Shown one piece after another: positions 8,569 to 18,637 of a DNA stretch of 64,000 nucleotides; within the stretch, counting starts at the first letter, position 1; the number at the start of each line of letters is the position of its first letter. Source of the stretch: Lysobacter lycopersici (GTDB lineage: Bacteria; Pseudomonadota; Gammaproteobacteria; Xanthomonadales; Xanthomonadaceae); NCBI RefSeq assembly GCF_007556775.1, contig NZ_CP041742.1, positions 1,688,001 through 1,752,000 of the forward strand. The letters run 5' to 3'. The notes below the pieces were generated by a model. The model saw nothing but the letters and a program-made list of their open reading frames with translations. It was not told the origin of the DNA and ran no database searches. The position numbers and the translations under genes are program-made.

Positions 8569-10308
8569 ATGCCACGCATCCTTCCCCTGTGCGCCGCCGT
8601 CGCGGCATTCGCGCTGGCGGCCTGCCAGCGCGAGGCGCCGGCGCCCGCCGCGACAGCGCCCGCGCCACAACCGACGGCGAACGCCGCTCCCGCATATGCG
8701 TTCTCGCCCGACATCAACGCCGCGGACTTCGCCGAACTCGACAAGACCTTGTCGTCGGATGCGTTCGAAGGCCGCGGTCCCGGCACGCCCGGCGAAGACA
8801 AGTCGGTCGAGTACATCAAGTCGCAGATGCAGCGCATGGGCCTCAAGCCCGGCAACAACGGCGACTGGTTCCAGACCGTGCCGATGGTCGAGACCACCGC
8901 CGATCCGAACACCACGCTCACGCTCACCGTCGACGGCAAGCCGCGCACGCTGAAGTTCGGCGACGACATGGTGATCGGCACCACCACCGGCCAGAAGGAA
9001 ATCGACATCAAGGACAGCCCGCTGGTGTTCGTCGGCTATGGCGTGGATGCCCCGGAACAGCACTGGAACGACTACGCCGGCCTCGACGTGAAGGGCAAGA
9101 CCGTGGTGATGCTGGTCAACGATCCCGGCTTCCACGTCCACGACGCAAGCCTGTTCGAAGGCAAGCGCATGACCTACTACGGGCGCTGGACCTACAAGTT
9201 CGAGGAAGCCGCGCGCCAGGGCGCCGCTGCCGCGATCATCATCCACGACACCGAAGGCGCGTCCTACGGCTGGGACGTGGTGCGCAATTCCTGGTCGGGC
9301 GCGCAATACGACCTGCCGGCGAAGGACGACCCGAACCCGCGCGTGCCGGCGCAGGGCTGGATCACCGGCGAGCAGGCCAAGTCCCTGTTCGCCGACGCCG
9401 GCCTCGACCTCGACAAGCTGCGCGCCGCCGCGAACAAGCGCGGCTTCAAGGCCGTGCCGATGAACGCCACGTTGTCGCTCGACCTCAAGAGCACCACGGT
9501 CGACAAACAGTCGCGCAACGTGGTCGGCATCCTGCCCGGCAGCGAGCATCCGGACGAAGCCGTCGTGTACATGGCGCACTGGGACCACCTCGGCAAGCAC
9601 GACAGCGAACAGACGCCCGACGGCAAGACCGACGTGATCTACAACGGCGCGGTCGACAACGGCACCGGCGTGTCCGGCATCCTCGAGATCGCCGGCAAGT
9701 TCGCCGGCGCGCCGACGCCGCCCAAGCGCTCGGTGCTGTTCGTCGCGGTGACGCTGGAGGAATCGGGCCTGTTGGGTTCCGAGTACTACGTCGCGCACCC
9801 GGCGATCCCGCTCGACAAGACCGTCGCGGTGGTCAACCTCGACGCGCTGTCGCCGATCGGCAAGAGCCGCGACATCACCGTGGTCGGCATGGGCAGTTCT
9901 GAACTCGAGGACATCCTCAAGCCGATCGCGTTGCAGCAGGGCATGACCATGCACGCCGAATCGCGGCCTGAAGCCGGTTCCTACTTCCGCTCCGACCACT
10001 TCAACTTCGCCAAGGCCGGCGTACCGGCGCTGTACGTCGACAGCGGCGAGGACCTGGTCGACGGCGGCACCGCCGCGGGCGAGGCCGCGAACAAGGACTA
10101 CAACGATCACCGCTACCACAAGCCCGGCGACCAGTACGACGCGGCGACGTGGAAGCTGGACGGCATCCTCGCGGTGCTGGATTCGGTCTACGGCGTCGGC
10201 GAGCAACTCGCGAACGACGACGCATGGCCGAACTGGTACAAGACCAACCCGTTCCGCGCCGCCCGCGACAAGATGATGGCGGCGAAGTCGGCCGCGCCAG
10301 CGAAGTAA
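8569..10308 (+). CDS. M28 family metallopeptidase, lipoprotein
   Basis: Predicted zinc aminopeptidase of 579 residues, exported and lipid-anchored. The signal ends in a LAAC lipobox with Cys19, followed by a Pro/Ala-rich linker. A PA-type insert (about 130-290, including YGRWTYKFEEAARQGAAAAI) precedes the catalytic core. M28 ligands are visible: AHWDHLGKH (His), NGAVDNGTGV (bridging Asp), TLEESGLLGS (catalytic Glu pair), NLDALSPIG (Asp) and SDHFNFAKAG (His). It resembles the large xanthomonad M28 peptidases thought to digest extracellular or periplasmic peptides. The start at 8569 is preceded by GAGGAG. Confidence 0.92.
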   Translation: MPRILPLCAAVAAFALAACQREAPAPAATAPAPQPTANAAPAYAFSPDINAADFAELDKTLSSDAFEGRGPGTPGEDKSVEYIKSQMQRMGLKPGNNGDWFQTVPMVETTADPNTTLTLTVDGKPRTLKFGDDMVIGTTTGQKEIDIKDSPLVFVGYGVDAPEQHWNDYAGLDVKGKTVVMLVNDPGFHVHDASLFEGKRMTYYGRWTYKFEEAARQGAAAAIIIHDTEGASYGWDVVRNSWSGAQYDLPAKDDPNPRVPAQGWITGEQAKSLFADAGLDLDKLRAAANKRGFKAVPMNATLSLDLKSTTVDKQSRNVVGILPGSEHPDEAVVYMAHWDHLGKHDSEQTPDGKTDVIYNGAVDNGTGVSGILEIAGKFAGAPTPPKRSVLFVAVTLEESGLLGSEYYVAHPAIPLDKTVAVVNLDALSPIGKSRDITVVGMGSSELEDILKPIALQQGMTMHAESRPEAGSYFRSDHFNFAKAGVPALYVDSGEDLVDGGTAAGEAANKDYNDHRYHKPGDQYDAATWKLDGILAVLDSVYGVGEQLANDDAWPNWYKTNPFRAARDKMMAAKSAAPAK

Positions 10309-10553
10309 GTGCTTTTTCCTCCCCCCTCGCGGGGGAGGATGCCCGCAGGGCAGGAGAGGGGGCATCCGACATGTCCCCTCTCCCGGCGCTACGCGCCACC
10401 ACACCCCGGCCTGTCGGCTTGCATGCCGACAGGCGTTCGCGGGCTCGCGGCTTGCGCCGCTCGAAATCCCCACTCACCCCACAAAGGGGAGAGGGGAAAT
10501 GCATCGGAAATTCGGAGTAGGCTGCCGCCACCATCCGCGCAAGGGGAAGTGCA
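10309..10553. repeat. Intergenic repeat cluster with hairpins
   Basis: This 245-bp gap holds no gene. It contains a hairpin at 10318-10338 (CCTCCCCC/GGGGGAGG type), another at 10409-10434 with 10-bp arms GCCTGTCGGC/GCCGACAGGC and a 6-nt loop, and purine/pyrimidine blocks (CCCCTCTCCC, GGGGAGAGGGG) that can pair over a distance. It looks like a composite of dispersed intergenic repeats common in xanthomonad genomes, and may also end the M28 transcript. Confidence 0.6.
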
Positions 10554-11099
10554 ATGGCCATGCTCGCCTCGCTCTGGTTGCCGATCCTGCTGTCCGCCGT
10601 CGCCGTGTTCGTCGCCAGCAGCCTGATCCACATGCTGTTCAAGTGGCACAACCGCGACTACCGCAAGCTGCCCAACGAGGATGCCGTGCGCGCCGCGATC
10701 AATGCCGGCCAGCCCGCGCCCGGCCTGTACGTGCTGCCGTATTACCTCGATGGCAAGGAATGCTCCACCGAGGAAGCCCAGGCCAGGTTCCGCGAAGGCC
10801 CGGTCGGCAAGCTCACGCTGCGCAGACCCGGCGCGATGTCGATCGGCCCGATGCTGCTGCAATGGTTCCTGCTGAACCTTGCGGTCGCTTTCGTTTCCGC
10901 CTGCATGGCGGTCGGTTCGATGACCGGCCACCACGCCGCGCACACCGCCGGGCTCGCGACCTTGCTCGCCTACGGCGCGGGCGCGGTGAGCGAGGCGATC
11001 TGGATGGGCAAGCCCTGGGCGGCGACGCTCAAGGACCTGCTCGATGCGCTGATCTATGCCGTCGTCACTGCCTGCGTCTTCATGTGGCTCTGGCCCTGA
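10554..11099 (+). CDS. Conserved integral membrane protein of unknown function
   Basis: The protein has 181 residues. A first transmembrane helix (about 5-25) is followed by a soluble segment (30-100, HNRDYRKLPNEDAVRAAINAG and LYVLPYYLDGKECSTEEA) and three further hydrophobic helices toward the C-terminus (about 100-125, 130-150, 160-180). I recognise no named family. The pattern of a short cytoplasmic/periplasmic loop with PGLYVLPY is shared by uncharacterised proteins I associate with Xanthomonadaceae, but no function is known. It may be co-transcribed with the MAPEG gene 50 bp downstream. Confidence 0.75.
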   Translation: MAMLASLWLPILLSAVAVFVASSLIHMLFKWHNRDYRKLPNEDAVRAAINAGQPAPGLYVLPYYLDGKECSTEEAQARFREGPVGKLTLRRPGAMSIGPMLLQWFLLNLAVAFVSACMAVGSMTGHHAAHTAGLATLLAYGAGAVSEAIWMGKPWAATLKDLLDALIYAVVTACVFMWLWP

Positions 11100-11149
11100 G
11101 TTCGGTTACGCATTTCCAAACCTGACGCCATTTCTTCGGAGGAACCCGC

Positions 11150-11539
11150 ATGTCCACCGCCTACTGGTGCATCCTCGTCGCCGCGCTCCTGCCCTATGTC
11201 TGGTACACCGCCGCGCGCGCCGGCGCCGGCCGCATCGACAACCACGATCCGCGTTCGGGCATGGCGCGCCTCGACGAAGGCCGCGCGCGCCGCGCCAACA
11301 ACGCGCAGTACAACGCGTTCGAAGCCTTCGCCGCGTTCGCCGCGGCGGTGCTGATGGCGCAGGCCGCGGGCGTCGATCCGGCGCGCATCGGCATGCTCGC
11401 GATCGCTTTCGTGGTGCTGCGCGTGCTGCACGGAGTGTTCTACCTCGCCAACATCCACGCCCTGCGCAGCCTGTGCTGGTTCGCCGGCTTCGCCGTGGTG
11501 GTGTGGCTGATGGCGCAGGCGGCGATGCACGTCGCCTGA
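11150..11539 (+). CDS. MAPEG family membrane protein
   Basis: The protein has 129 residues and four hydrophobic helices. The MAPEG hallmarks are an Arg/Asn-rich loop (RARRANNAQYNAFEAFAAFAAA, residues about 46-67) at the end of the first long hydrophilic segment and HGVFYLANIHALRSL near residue 98. Family members include glutathione transferases and leukotriene synthases, while bacterial ones are mostly uncharacterised. A strong GGAGGA ribosome binding site precedes the ATG at 11150. It is followed by an unrelated gene after 10 bp. Confidence 0.85.
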   Translation: MSTAYWCILVAALLPYVWYTAARAGAGRIDNHDPRSGMARLDEGRARRANNAQYNAFEAFAAFAAAVLMAQAAGVDPARIGMLAIAFVVLRVLHGVFYLANIHALRSLCWFAGFAVVVWLMAQAAMHVA

Positions 11540-11549
11540 TCGAAGGCGC

Positions 11550-12734
11550 ATGACGAATCGTTATTCATGGCCGCGGCGGATTGCGGCCATTTTGCTTGTG
11601 CTGGCGTTACTGGCGGTTGTCGCGTGGCGAAATGAACACGATTCGTCGCGCGAATCGCGCGTGGCAACCACGCCGGCATCCCGGACTGCGACCGCGACTG
11701 TCGCTCATTCATCGGACCGGCGGGTGGCCGCAACTTCGACGGTGGCGGCATCAGCTGCGGCTGAGGCCGAGAAAATGTCCGCCTTGAAGGCCTGTGACCG
11801 GGATTTCAAGCGAAATTTGCGCGGATATCGCGATCAATTAGGCCCCGCGCGTTCAGCGGATGAAGCCATCGATCGCCTCCTGCTCGACTTTGTCGCAACT
11901 GATCCTTCGGAATGGATGTCCGGAGAATTGGGCGACGAATACCGGGCCGCAAGCGATCGTTGGTCGAGCGACGTGGACCTTGCGTGGCTCGCTTTGGACT
12001 TCTGCAACGTCGATTGCGAACGCGACGCATATATCCGGCATTTGCTGTCCGTCGACCCCGACAATGCCGCTGCCTGGATGGTCGCGATGGATGTGGCCAG
12101 ACAGCAAAAGGATCAGCACGGCTTCGATTCCGCTTTGCGGGAAGCTTTCCAGGCGAAGATCTACGATCCGCGCATAGGTGTCGTATTCCTGCATTTGCGC
12201 AGACAACTTGCCCATGTGCCACGGCTGGACAGTTGCCAGGGCCCGCAGTGGAAGTCCGAAATGCAACGCGATCTGGGTCGTGCGCCGACTAATGCGGATC
12301 TCCTCGACGGCATGGCCGGTGCTGTCGAGATGGCCATCGCCTTGCCTTCCTTCTCCGGCTTGTTCGGATGCAAAGACACCGCATGGCCGCTTACCGAAAA
12401 TAGACGCAAGCGATGCATTGCCTTGCTGTCGCGGGTTGCGGCTGGCGATACGCTGATCGAGCAGATGCTGGCCAACGTCCTGTTGATCAAATTGCAACCG
12501 GACGCAGAAAAACTCGCGCAATTGCGCGAGCGCTATCGGCAATTGCGCTGGCTAATGTCGATAGCTCAACAAAAACCTTTCCCGGAAAACTACTTCGCGC
12601 GGATGTATGCGGATGGCGAAGTCGCCATGCTGCAGGCCATCGCCATGGAGCGCGGACAATGGCCACCACCGCCCGGTTGGTTGCCAGACGATGCCCGGGG
12701 GCGCGCATTGATCACGGGGGAACCACTGCCTTAG
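11550..12734 (+). CDS. Hypothetical membrane-anchored protein, helical repeat-like
   Basis: The protein has 394 residues. One N-terminal transmembrane helix (about 10-26) with basic residues before it suggests an anchored periplasmic protein. A Ser/Thr/Ala-rich linker (40-75) leads to a helical domain with six to seven Cys (LKACDRDF, LDFCNVDC, LDSCQGPQW, LFGCKD, RKRCIALL). Some segments (DPDNAAAWMVAMDVARQQKD) look like TPR or Sel1-type helices. Codon use is less GC-rich than the surroundings. No family is recognised. It begins 10 bp after the MAPEG stop, so it may share that transcript. Confidence 0.7.
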   Translation: MTNRYSWPRRIAAILLVLALLAVVAWRNEHDSSRESRVATTPASRTATATVAHSSDRRVAATSTVAASAAAEAEKMSALKACDRDFKRNLRGYRDQLGPARSADEAIDRLLLDFVATDPSEWMSGELGDEYRAASDRWSSDVDLAWLALDFCNVDCERDAYIRHLLSVDPDNAAAWMVAMDVARQQKDQHGFDSALREAFQAKIYDPRIGVVFLHLRRQLAHVPRLDSCQGPQWKSEMQRDLGRAPTNADLLDGMAGAVEMAIALPSFSGLFGCKDTAWPLTENRRKRCIALLSRVAAGDTLIEQMLANVLLIKLQPDAEKLAQLRERYRQLRWLMSIAQQKPFPENYFARMYADGEVAMLQAIAMERGQWPPPPGWLPDDARGRALITGEPLP

Positions 12735-12851
12735 CCACGGCGCTTGGCTCCCGTGGGGCTTGGCTTGCCCGGCTCATGGATCGAACTTCGCGGATCCGTC
12801 GCGACTCCCGTCGCTCCTACAAGGGAATCCCGGCTTTGCAGCGAATCCGGA

Positions 12852-14081
12852 TCAACCCGCGACCAGTTTCACCCGCGCGAAGTTGCGCTTGCCGACCGCG
12901 ACCACGCCCTCGAAGCCGGGCGCGAACACGCGCTGCGCGTCCTCGAATACCTCGCCATCCACGCGCACCGCGCGTTCCTTGAGCTTGCGATTGGCTTCGC
13001 CGTTGCTCGGGGTGATGCCGGCGGCGGTGAGCAACGCGGCGATGCGCAGGCCTTCCGGCGGAACCGCGATCTCCTGCAACGGCAGGTTCGAAACATCGCC
13101 CTCGCCGCGCACCGCGGCGTGCCAGCCGGCGATGGCCTGTTCCGCGGCGGCATCGCTGTGGAAACGCGCAGCCAGTTCACGCGCGAGGCGTAGCTTCACG
13201 TCGCGCGGGTTGAGTTGACCCGACGCGATCTCGGCCTTGAGCTTCGCCGCTTCGGCGATTCCGATCTCGAAACTCAGCAAATCGATCCAGCGCCACATCA
13301 GTTCGTCGCCGATCTTCATCGCCTTGGTCACGATGTCGATCGCCGGTTCGTCGATGCCGATGTAGTTGCCCAGCGACTTCGACATCTTGTTGACGCCGTC
13401 CAGGCCTTCCAGCAACGGCATGGTCAGCACGATCTGCGCCGGCTGGCCGTGGTGTTCCTGCAGGCCGCGACCCATCAGCAGGTTGAACTTCTGGTCGGTG
13501 CCGCCAAGCTCGACGTCGGCCTTCAACGCGACCGAGTCGTAGCCCTGCACCAGCGGATACAGGAATTCGTGGATGGCGATCGGCTGCTGCGCGGCATAGC
13601 GCTTGGCGAAGTCGTCGCGCTCGAGCATGCGCGCGACGGTGTGCTGCGCGGCGAGCTTGACCATGTCGGCGGCGGTCATCGCGCCGAACCATTCGCTGTT
13701 GAAGCGCACCTCGGTCTTGTCGCGGTCCAGCACCTTGAACACCTGCGCGGCGTAGGTCTTCGCATTCGCCAGCACGTCTTCGCGCGTGAGCGGCTTGCGG
13801 GTGACGTTCTTGCCGGTCGGGTCGCCGATCATCCCGGTGAAATCGCCGATCAGGAAGATCACCTGGTGGCCGAGGTCCTGGAACTGCCGCATCTTGTTGA
13901 GCAGCACGGTATGGCCCAGGTGCAGGTCGGGTGCGGTCGGGTCGAAACCGGCCTTGATCCGCAGCGGGCGGCCGAGCTTCAGGCGCGCTTCTAGTTCCTC
14001 GCGCTTGAGCAGTTCGTCGGAGCCGCGGGCGATCATGCTGATGACAGCGGGGTCGAGGGCGGCTTGATGGGTGTCGGGCAT
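12852..14081 (-). CDS. tyrS: Tyrosyl-tRNA synthetase
   Basis: Class I aminoacyl-tRNA synthetase charging tRNA-Tyr; 409 residues from the ATG at 14081. An upstream in-frame ATG at 14138 adds 19 residues outside the family. The nucleotide-binding signatures are HLGH (54-57) and KMSKS (232-236). The C-terminal S4 RNA-binding domain (about 340-405) contains [15 protein letters not shown]. It is of the proteobacterial HLGH subtype. It diverges from the M23 endopeptidase gene, sharing about 150 bp of upstream DNA, a common arrangement with anmK in gammaproteobacteria. Confidence 0.96.
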   Translation of the reverse strand: MPDTHQAALDPAVISMIARGSDELLKREELEARLKLGRPLRIKAGFDPTAPDLHLGHTVLLNKMRQFQDLGHQVIFLIGDFTGMIGDPTGKNVTRKPLTREDVLANAKTYAAQVFKVLDRDKTEVRFNSEWFGAMTAADMVKLAAQHTVARMLERDDFAKRYAAQQPIAIHEFLYPLVQGYDSVALKADVELGGTDQKFNLLMGRGLQEHHGQPAQIVLTMPLLEGLDGVNKMSKSLGNYIGIDEPAIDIVTKAMKIGDELMWRWIDLLSFEIGIAEAAKLKAEIASGQLNPRDVKLRLARELAARFHSDAAAEQAIAGWHAAVRGEGDVSNLPLQEIAVPPEGLRIAALLTAAGITPSNGEANRKLKERAVRVDGEVFEDAQRVFAPGFEGVVAVGKRNFARVKLVAG

Positions 14082-14234
14082 CGGGGCAGTCTGGCGTGGC
14101 GTTCGGGTTTGCGGAAGCGGCCCGAATGCGGGCGGCACGAAAAACTGAATGCGGGGGAGCGGGGCGTGACGAAAATCCCATTCCGCTCAAGGGTTTGACG
14201 CAGGGAGTTCGCGTGACTATGGTACCGCGCTGAC

Positions 14235-15692
14235 ATGCCCGTCACGCGTCGGGGGAACCACCCAATGCAGGAACTCGACCAGGGCCGCCACGGCCGCATC
14301 CGCCGTCGCAACCTTCTCGCCATCGCCGCGCAACGCGCGCCCGCCCTGGCAGAACGCATTCCCGAAGGCTTCAAGGGTCGCTGGACCCGCCGGCATTGGG
14401 CGCATGCCAGCCTGTTCGCGACCTGCGGTGCGCTGCTGTTCGCGCTGGTGCCCGGCTTCGACCACGCGCTGGAATCGCCGGCGACCGCGCAACGCGCCTC
14501 GTTCCTGTTGCCGCTGCCGCAATTGCAGGCGAACGGTGCCTCGAATGGCGACCGCTGGCAGACCGTCACCCTCAAGGCCGGCCAGACCCTGAGCGCGGTG
14601 TTCGACGAATTGAACATCCCGCAGCGCGAACTGGTGCGGGTGGCGAAGCAGCCGACCCTGCAGCCGATGCTGCGCAAGTTGCGCCCGGGCACCGAGATCG
14701 CGTTCAACCTGCCCGCCGACGGCAGCGTGCGCGGCATGCGCATCGACGACACCCGCGGTGAGTCGGCCGAATACGAATTCGGCAGCGACGCGGTGCGCGA
14801 ACGCGCGGTCCCGCACGAGACCACCACCCGCACCGTGGTGCTGAGCGGCACCGTCGGCAAGTCGCTGTTCGCCTCCGCGCGCAAGCTCGGCCTGGGCAGT
14901 TCGCAGCTGAACCAGCTCACCGACGAGATGTTCAAGTACGACATCGACTTCGATTCGGACCTGGACCAGAACGACCGCTTCAGCGTGGTCGTGGACCAAA
15001 CCTGGCGCGACGGCCAGCTGGCGAGCACGGGGCCGGTGCAGGCGGCCACGTTCACCGTCGACGGCAAGCTCAAGAGCGCCTTCCGCTTCGTGCGCGACGG
15101 CCGCGCCGAGTACTTCACCCCGGATGGCCGTTCGCTCAAGCGCCCGTTCATCCGCATGCCGATCCCGTATGCGCGCATCACCTCCGGCTTCGGCATGCGC
15201 AAGCATCCGATCCTCGGCCGCATGCGCGGGCACATGGGCATCGACTACGCCGCGAGCATGGGCACGCCGATCATGGCCGCCGGCGACGCGCGCGTGGCCT
15301 TCGTCGGCTGGAAGGGCGGCTACGGCCGCGCGGTGATCCTCGACCACGGCGGCGGGCGCACCACGCTGTATGGGCACATGTCGCGCTTCGGCAGCGAGCA
15401 TGTCGGCCAGCGCGTGGCTCAGGGCGCGGTGATCGGCTACGTCGGCATGAGCGGCCTCGCCACCGGCCCGCACCTGCATTACGAATTCCGCATCAACGGC
15501 GTGCACCAGAACCCGCTGAAGATGACCATGCCGCCGCCGGCGCCGCTGGCCGGCACCGAACTCGCCGCGTTCAAGGGCCAGACCCGCAACGCGCTGGCCA
15601 AGATCCGCGAGGTGGAGAACGTCGTGTTCCAGGACGACGACACCCGCGTCGCCAGCACCGACAAGCCCGCGAAACCGGCGAAGAAGGGCTGA
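14235..15692 (+). CDS. M23 peptidoglycan DD-endopeptidase (MepM-like)
   Basis: The protein has 485 residues. One transmembrane anchor (about 57-74) is followed by an OapA/LysM-like region (about 105-165, VTLKAGQTLSAVFDELNI), a linker domain, and a LytM/M23 catalytic domain (about 310-430). Zinc ligands are intact: HMGID with His333 and Asp337, and HLHYE with His415, plus His381 in LYGHM. It should cut peptide cross-links to allow wall growth. The gene order tyrS, mepM-like, anmK links cell-wall turnover functions. ATG 14235 is used; ATG 14265 (MQELDQG) is an equally possible start. Confidence 0.92.
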   Translation: MPVTRRGNHPMQELDQGRHGRIRRRNLLAIAAQRAPALAERIPEGFKGRWTRRHWAHASLFATCGALLFALVPGFDHALESPATAQRASFLLPLPQLQANGASNGDRWQTVTLKAGQTLSAVFDELNIPQRELVRVAKQPTLQPMLRKLRPGTEIAFNLPADGSVRGMRIDDTRGESAEYEFGSDAVRERAVPHETTTRTVVLSGTVGKSLFASARKLGLGSSQLNQLTDEMFKYDIDFDSDLDQNDRFSVVVDQTWRDGQLASTGPVQAATFTVDGKLKSAFRFVRDGRAEYFTPDGRSLKRPFIRMPIPYARITSGFGMRKHPILGRMRGHMGIDYAASMGTPIMAAGDARVAFVGWKGGYGRAVILDHGGGRTTLYGHMSRFGSEHVGQRVAQGAVIGYVGMSGLATGPHLHYEFRINGVHQNPLKMTMPPPAPLAGTELAAFKGQTRNALAKIREVENVVFQDDDTRVASTDKPAKPAKKG

Positions 15693-15790
15693 AGCGCCAG
15701 TTGGTGGTTCGTGGTGGGTAGTTGGTCGAAATCGATGGATCGCGGATGATCCTCACCAACAACCAACCACCAACGACGAACCTCGCTTCC
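15693..15790. other. Intergenic segment with imperfect inverted repeat
   Basis: The gap between the M23 gene and anmK has a G/T-rich block (GTTGGTGGTTCG, 15699-15727) answered by an A/C-rich block (ACCAACAACCAACCACCAAC, 15757-15776). Together they can form an imperfect long hairpin. It may be a repeat remnant; no promoter is evident. Confidence 0.4.
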
Positions 15791-16918
15791 ATGTCTTCCC
15801 TCTACCTCGGCCTGATCTCCGGCACCAGCGCCGACGGCATCGACGCCGCACTGGTGCGCTTCGACAACGACGACCCGCATTCGCATTGCGAACTCGTACG
15901 CGGTCGCACCTGCGCCTGGGACGAGGTGCTGCGCGCGCGATTGGTGGAACTCGGACAAGGCGGCGATGCGAAATCGCTGGACGAATTCGGCACCCTCGAC
16001 GTGCGCGTGGCCGAAGCCTTCGCCGACGCTGCGCTGTCGCTGTTGCGCGAAGCGGATGTCGCGCCATCGCAAGTCCGCGCGCTCGGTTCGCACGGCCAGA
16101 CCGTGCGCCATCGCCCGCACGGTGCGGCGTTCGACGAAAGATTCCCGTTCACCCTGCAGATCGGCGACGGCAACGTGATCGCCGAACGCACGGGCATCAC
16201 GACGGTCGCCGATTTCCGCCGCCGCGATGTCGCCGCCGGCGGCCACGGCGCGCCGCTGTTGCCGGCGTTGCACGCGGCGCTGCTGTCGTCGAACGACGAG
16301 GATCGCGCGGTGCTCAACCTCGGCGGCATCGCCAACCTGACGCTGCTTCCGGCGCAGGGCGAGGTGCGCGGTTTCGACACCGGACCCGCGAACGCGCTGA
16401 TGGATGCCTGGTGCGAACGCCATACAGGAAACGCGTTCGACGCGAATGGCGATTTCGCCGCCAGCGGCAGCGTGGACGACGCATTGCTCGCGCGCCTGCT
16501 CGACGATGCGTGGTTCGCGTCGCCACCGCCGAAATCCACCGGCCGCGAACAGTTCCACCTCGTCTGGGTGGAATCGAAGTTGAAAGGTTACGAAGCGCCC
16601 TCCGACGTGCAGGCGACCCTGCTCGAACTCAGCGCTGCGACCGTCGCCGATGCATTGCGTGCGGCGCAGCCGGATACGAAACGCCTGCTCGCTTGCGGTG
16701 GCGGCGTGCACAACCCGCGCCTGCTCGCGCGCATCGCCGGGCGACTGCCGGGCGTCGTTGTCGAATCGACTTCCGCGCACGGCGTCGATCCGGATTTCGT
16801 CGAAGCGATGGGTTTCGCCTGGCTGGCGCGGCAGGCGCTGCTCGGGCGTCCCGGCAACCTGCCTTCGGTTTCCGGCGCGCGCGGCGCGCGCGTGCTCGGT
16901 GCGGTCCATCCAGCCTAG
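15791..16918 (+). CDS. anmK: Anhydro-N-acetylmuramic acid kinase
   Basis: Peptidoglycan-recycling kinase converting anhydroMurNAc plus ATP to MurNAc-6-phosphate. From the ATG at 15791 the product has 375 residues, as usual. Family motifs are [16 protein letters not shown] (2-17), [55 protein letters not shown] and ACGGGVHN. An upstream in-frame ATG at 15722 would add 23 residues of non-family sequence and is rejected. It lies in a cell-wall context with the M23 endopeptidase upstream and an AmpG-like permease nearby on the other strand. Confidence 0.95.
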   Translation: MSSLYLGLISGTSADGIDAALVRFDNDDPHSHCELVRGRTCAWDEVLRARLVELGQGGDAKSLDEFGTLDVRVAEAFADAALSLLREADVAPSQVRALGSHGQTVRHRPHGAAFDERFPFTLQIGDGNVIAERTGITTVADFRRRDVAAGGHGAPLLPALHAALLSSNDEDRAVLNLGGIANLTLLPAQGEVRGFDTGPANALMDAWCERHTGNAFDANGDFAASGSVDDALLARLLDDAWFASPPPKSTGREQFHLVWVESKLKGYEAPSDVQATLLELSAATVADALRAAQPDTKRLLACGGGVHNPRLLARIAGRLPGVVVESTSAHGVDPDFVEAMGFAWLARQALLGRPGNLPSVSGARGARVLGAVHPA

Positions 16919-16946
16919 GCCGGATGGACAATCAGCACATGCCCGC

Positions 16947-17210
16947 TTAGGCGCCCTGCGCCGCGGGCACGCGCCCGATCAGGGCAAAGCCCGGATCGTC
17001 GGCGACGCCTTCCATCGCGTTGATCGCCGATTGCAGCGCGTTTTCCTCGCGGTCGTTCAGGCGCAGCGTCGCCGCGAGTTCGAGCGCATGCAGGCCGTGT
17101 TCGAGCACGCTATGCAGCGATTCGTCCGGTTTCCAGCCGTTGGCGGCGGCCACGCGGTTCAGGCGCTCGATGAGCGCAGGATCGATGTCCCTGAGCAAGA
17201 TGTCGGTCAT
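16947..17210 (-). CDS. FitA-like ribbon-helix-helix protein
   Basis: The protein has 87 residues and starts at 17210 after a GGAGGCCGGA ribosome binding site. The N-terminus MTDILLRDIDPALIERLNRV has the strand-helix pattern of FitA/CopG-type RHH proteins that bind DNA as dimers, usually as antitoxins. The C-terminal 40 residues are helical and not typical of a toxin-binding tail. No PIN or RelE-type toxin lies beside it, so it is an orphan. It may be an autonomous regulator or a relic of a toxin-antitoxin pair. Confidence 0.7.
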   Translation of the reverse strand: MTDILLRDIDPALIERLNRVAAANGWKPDESLHSVLEHGLHALELAATLRLNDREENALQSAINAMEGVADDPGFALIGRVPAAQGA

Positions 17211-17278
17211 TCCGGCCTCCCTGGCCCCCTGTGGGCCTATTCCAGCACAGAAGCGGGGGCGTGGCGCAAGCGGGCCGG

Positions 17279-18637
17279 TCAAGCGTCGCCTGTTACCGCC
17301 GTCATCCGCAATCGCCTGATCTGCCACAGGACGAGCAATATGGCCGGCAAGGCGATCAACGCGGTATACACGAAGAACGCCGGATATCCGTACGCATCCA
17401 CGACCTTGCCCCATTGGCTTGCGATGCTCTTGGCCGGCAAGCTCCATAGCGTGCCGAACAGTGCGTATTGGGTAGCGGTGTATCTGGCGCTCGTCAACGA
17501 CGACATGTAGGCGATGAACGAAGTCCCGGCGATGCCGTTGGCGACGTTGTCGGCGCTGACGACCGTTGCCAGCCAGGCAATTCCCGGTTTGATCGCTGCC
17601 ATGTGCGCATACAGCAAATTCGCCACGCTCAGCGCTACCAAGCCCAGCAACATGGTTTTTGCGACGCCCATCCGGCGAATCAAGACCCCGGCAAGCACTG
17701 CCCCGAGCATGGTCATGATCACGCCGTACAACTTCGAAACCAGCGCGATCTGGTCCAGGGTGAATCCCATGTCCAGGTAGAACGTGTTCGCGGCAACGCC
17801 CATCGTGGTGTAGTTGAGGCGATAACAAACGATGAGCAGCAGGATCGGCACCCCCACCTTCAATCCGTTGCGCTGGAAGAAATCGGCGAACGGACAGACC
17901 ACGGCACCGATGAACCAGGCCGCCCCCCCCCGCAGCCACGTTGGCCAGTCCGTGGAGTGCTGCAGGAACCGCTGAACCAGCGGTTCGTCGCCCAACGTAC
18001 TCGCGCGATCCATGCTTTCCGAGGGTTCCGCGATGAACAGCGTGGTGGCGATGCCCACCAGCCCGCACGTCGCCATGATCAGGTACGAGGCCTGCCAACC
18101 GTAACCGGCAGCCGCAGTCAGCGCGCCCGCGCCGGCGGTGATCAAGGCCACCTGGTAACCGATCTGGTAAGCGGCGGCCATGGCGCCCTGGTCGCGCGTC
18201 TCCGCGGCTTCGATTCGATACGCGTCCACCGCGATGTCTTGCGTGGCCGAACAAAAGGCTGTGAACACCGCCAGCCAGGCAACGCGCACGGCATCCAGCG
18301 CCGGATCGGCCATCGCCATGAGCACCAGCCCGGCAACGATGCCCAGTTGCGCCAGCAGCATCCAGCTGCGGCGCCGACCTAGCCGCCCCAATACCGGCAA
18401 TGGAAGGCGATCAACAACCGGCGCCCAGAAATACTTCAGCGAATACGCCAGTCCCACAAGGCTGAAATAGCCGATGGTCGTGCGATCGATTCCCGCTTGG
18501 CGCAGGCGTGCCGACAATGTCGTCAGCACGAGGGAAAACGGAAGACCCGATGCGAAGCCAAGGAACAGCATCGCCCGGACCTTGGGGTTCGCGTATACGC
18601 CCAGCGATTGCCGCCAACGGGAAAACACGGCATTCAT
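17279..18637 (-). CDS. ampG: AmpG-like MFS permease (muropeptide transporter family)
   Basis: Major facilitator of 452 residues with about 12-14 hydrophobic helices. AmpG hallmarks are FLGFASGLPFSLV at 25-37, YSLKYFWAPVVDRLPLP (about 65-81), GRRRSWML, SATQDIAVDAYRIE (about 131-144) and a C-terminal half with SADNVANGIAGTSFIAYMSSL. AmpG imports anhydro-muropeptides for recycling, which fits anmK next door. The start codon overlaps the xthA stop (ATGA), so the two are probably co-translated. Related permeases import other cargo, so the substrate is inferred. Confidence 0.88.
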   Translation of the reverse strand: MNAVFSRWRQSLGVYANPKVRAMLFLGFASGLPFSLVLTTLSARLRQAGIDRTTIGYFSLVGLAYSLKYFWAPVVDRLPLPVLGRLGRRRSWMLLAQLGIVAGLVLMAMADPALDAVRVAWLAVFTAFCSATQDIAVDAYRIEAAETRDQGAMAAAYQIGYQVALITAGAGALTAAAGYGWQASYLIMATCGLVGIATTLFIAEPSESMDRASTLGDEPLVQRFLQHSTDWPTWLRGGAAWFIGAVVCPFADFFQRNGLKVGVPILLLIVCYRLNYTTMGVAANTFYLDMGFTLDQIALVSKLYGVIMTMLGAVLAGVLIRRMGVAKTMLLGLVALSVANLLYAHMAAIKPGIAWLATVVSADNVANGIAGTSFIAYMSSLTSARYTATQYALFGTLWSLPAKSIASQWGKVVDAYGYPAFFVYTALIALPAILLVLWQIRRLRMTAVTGDA

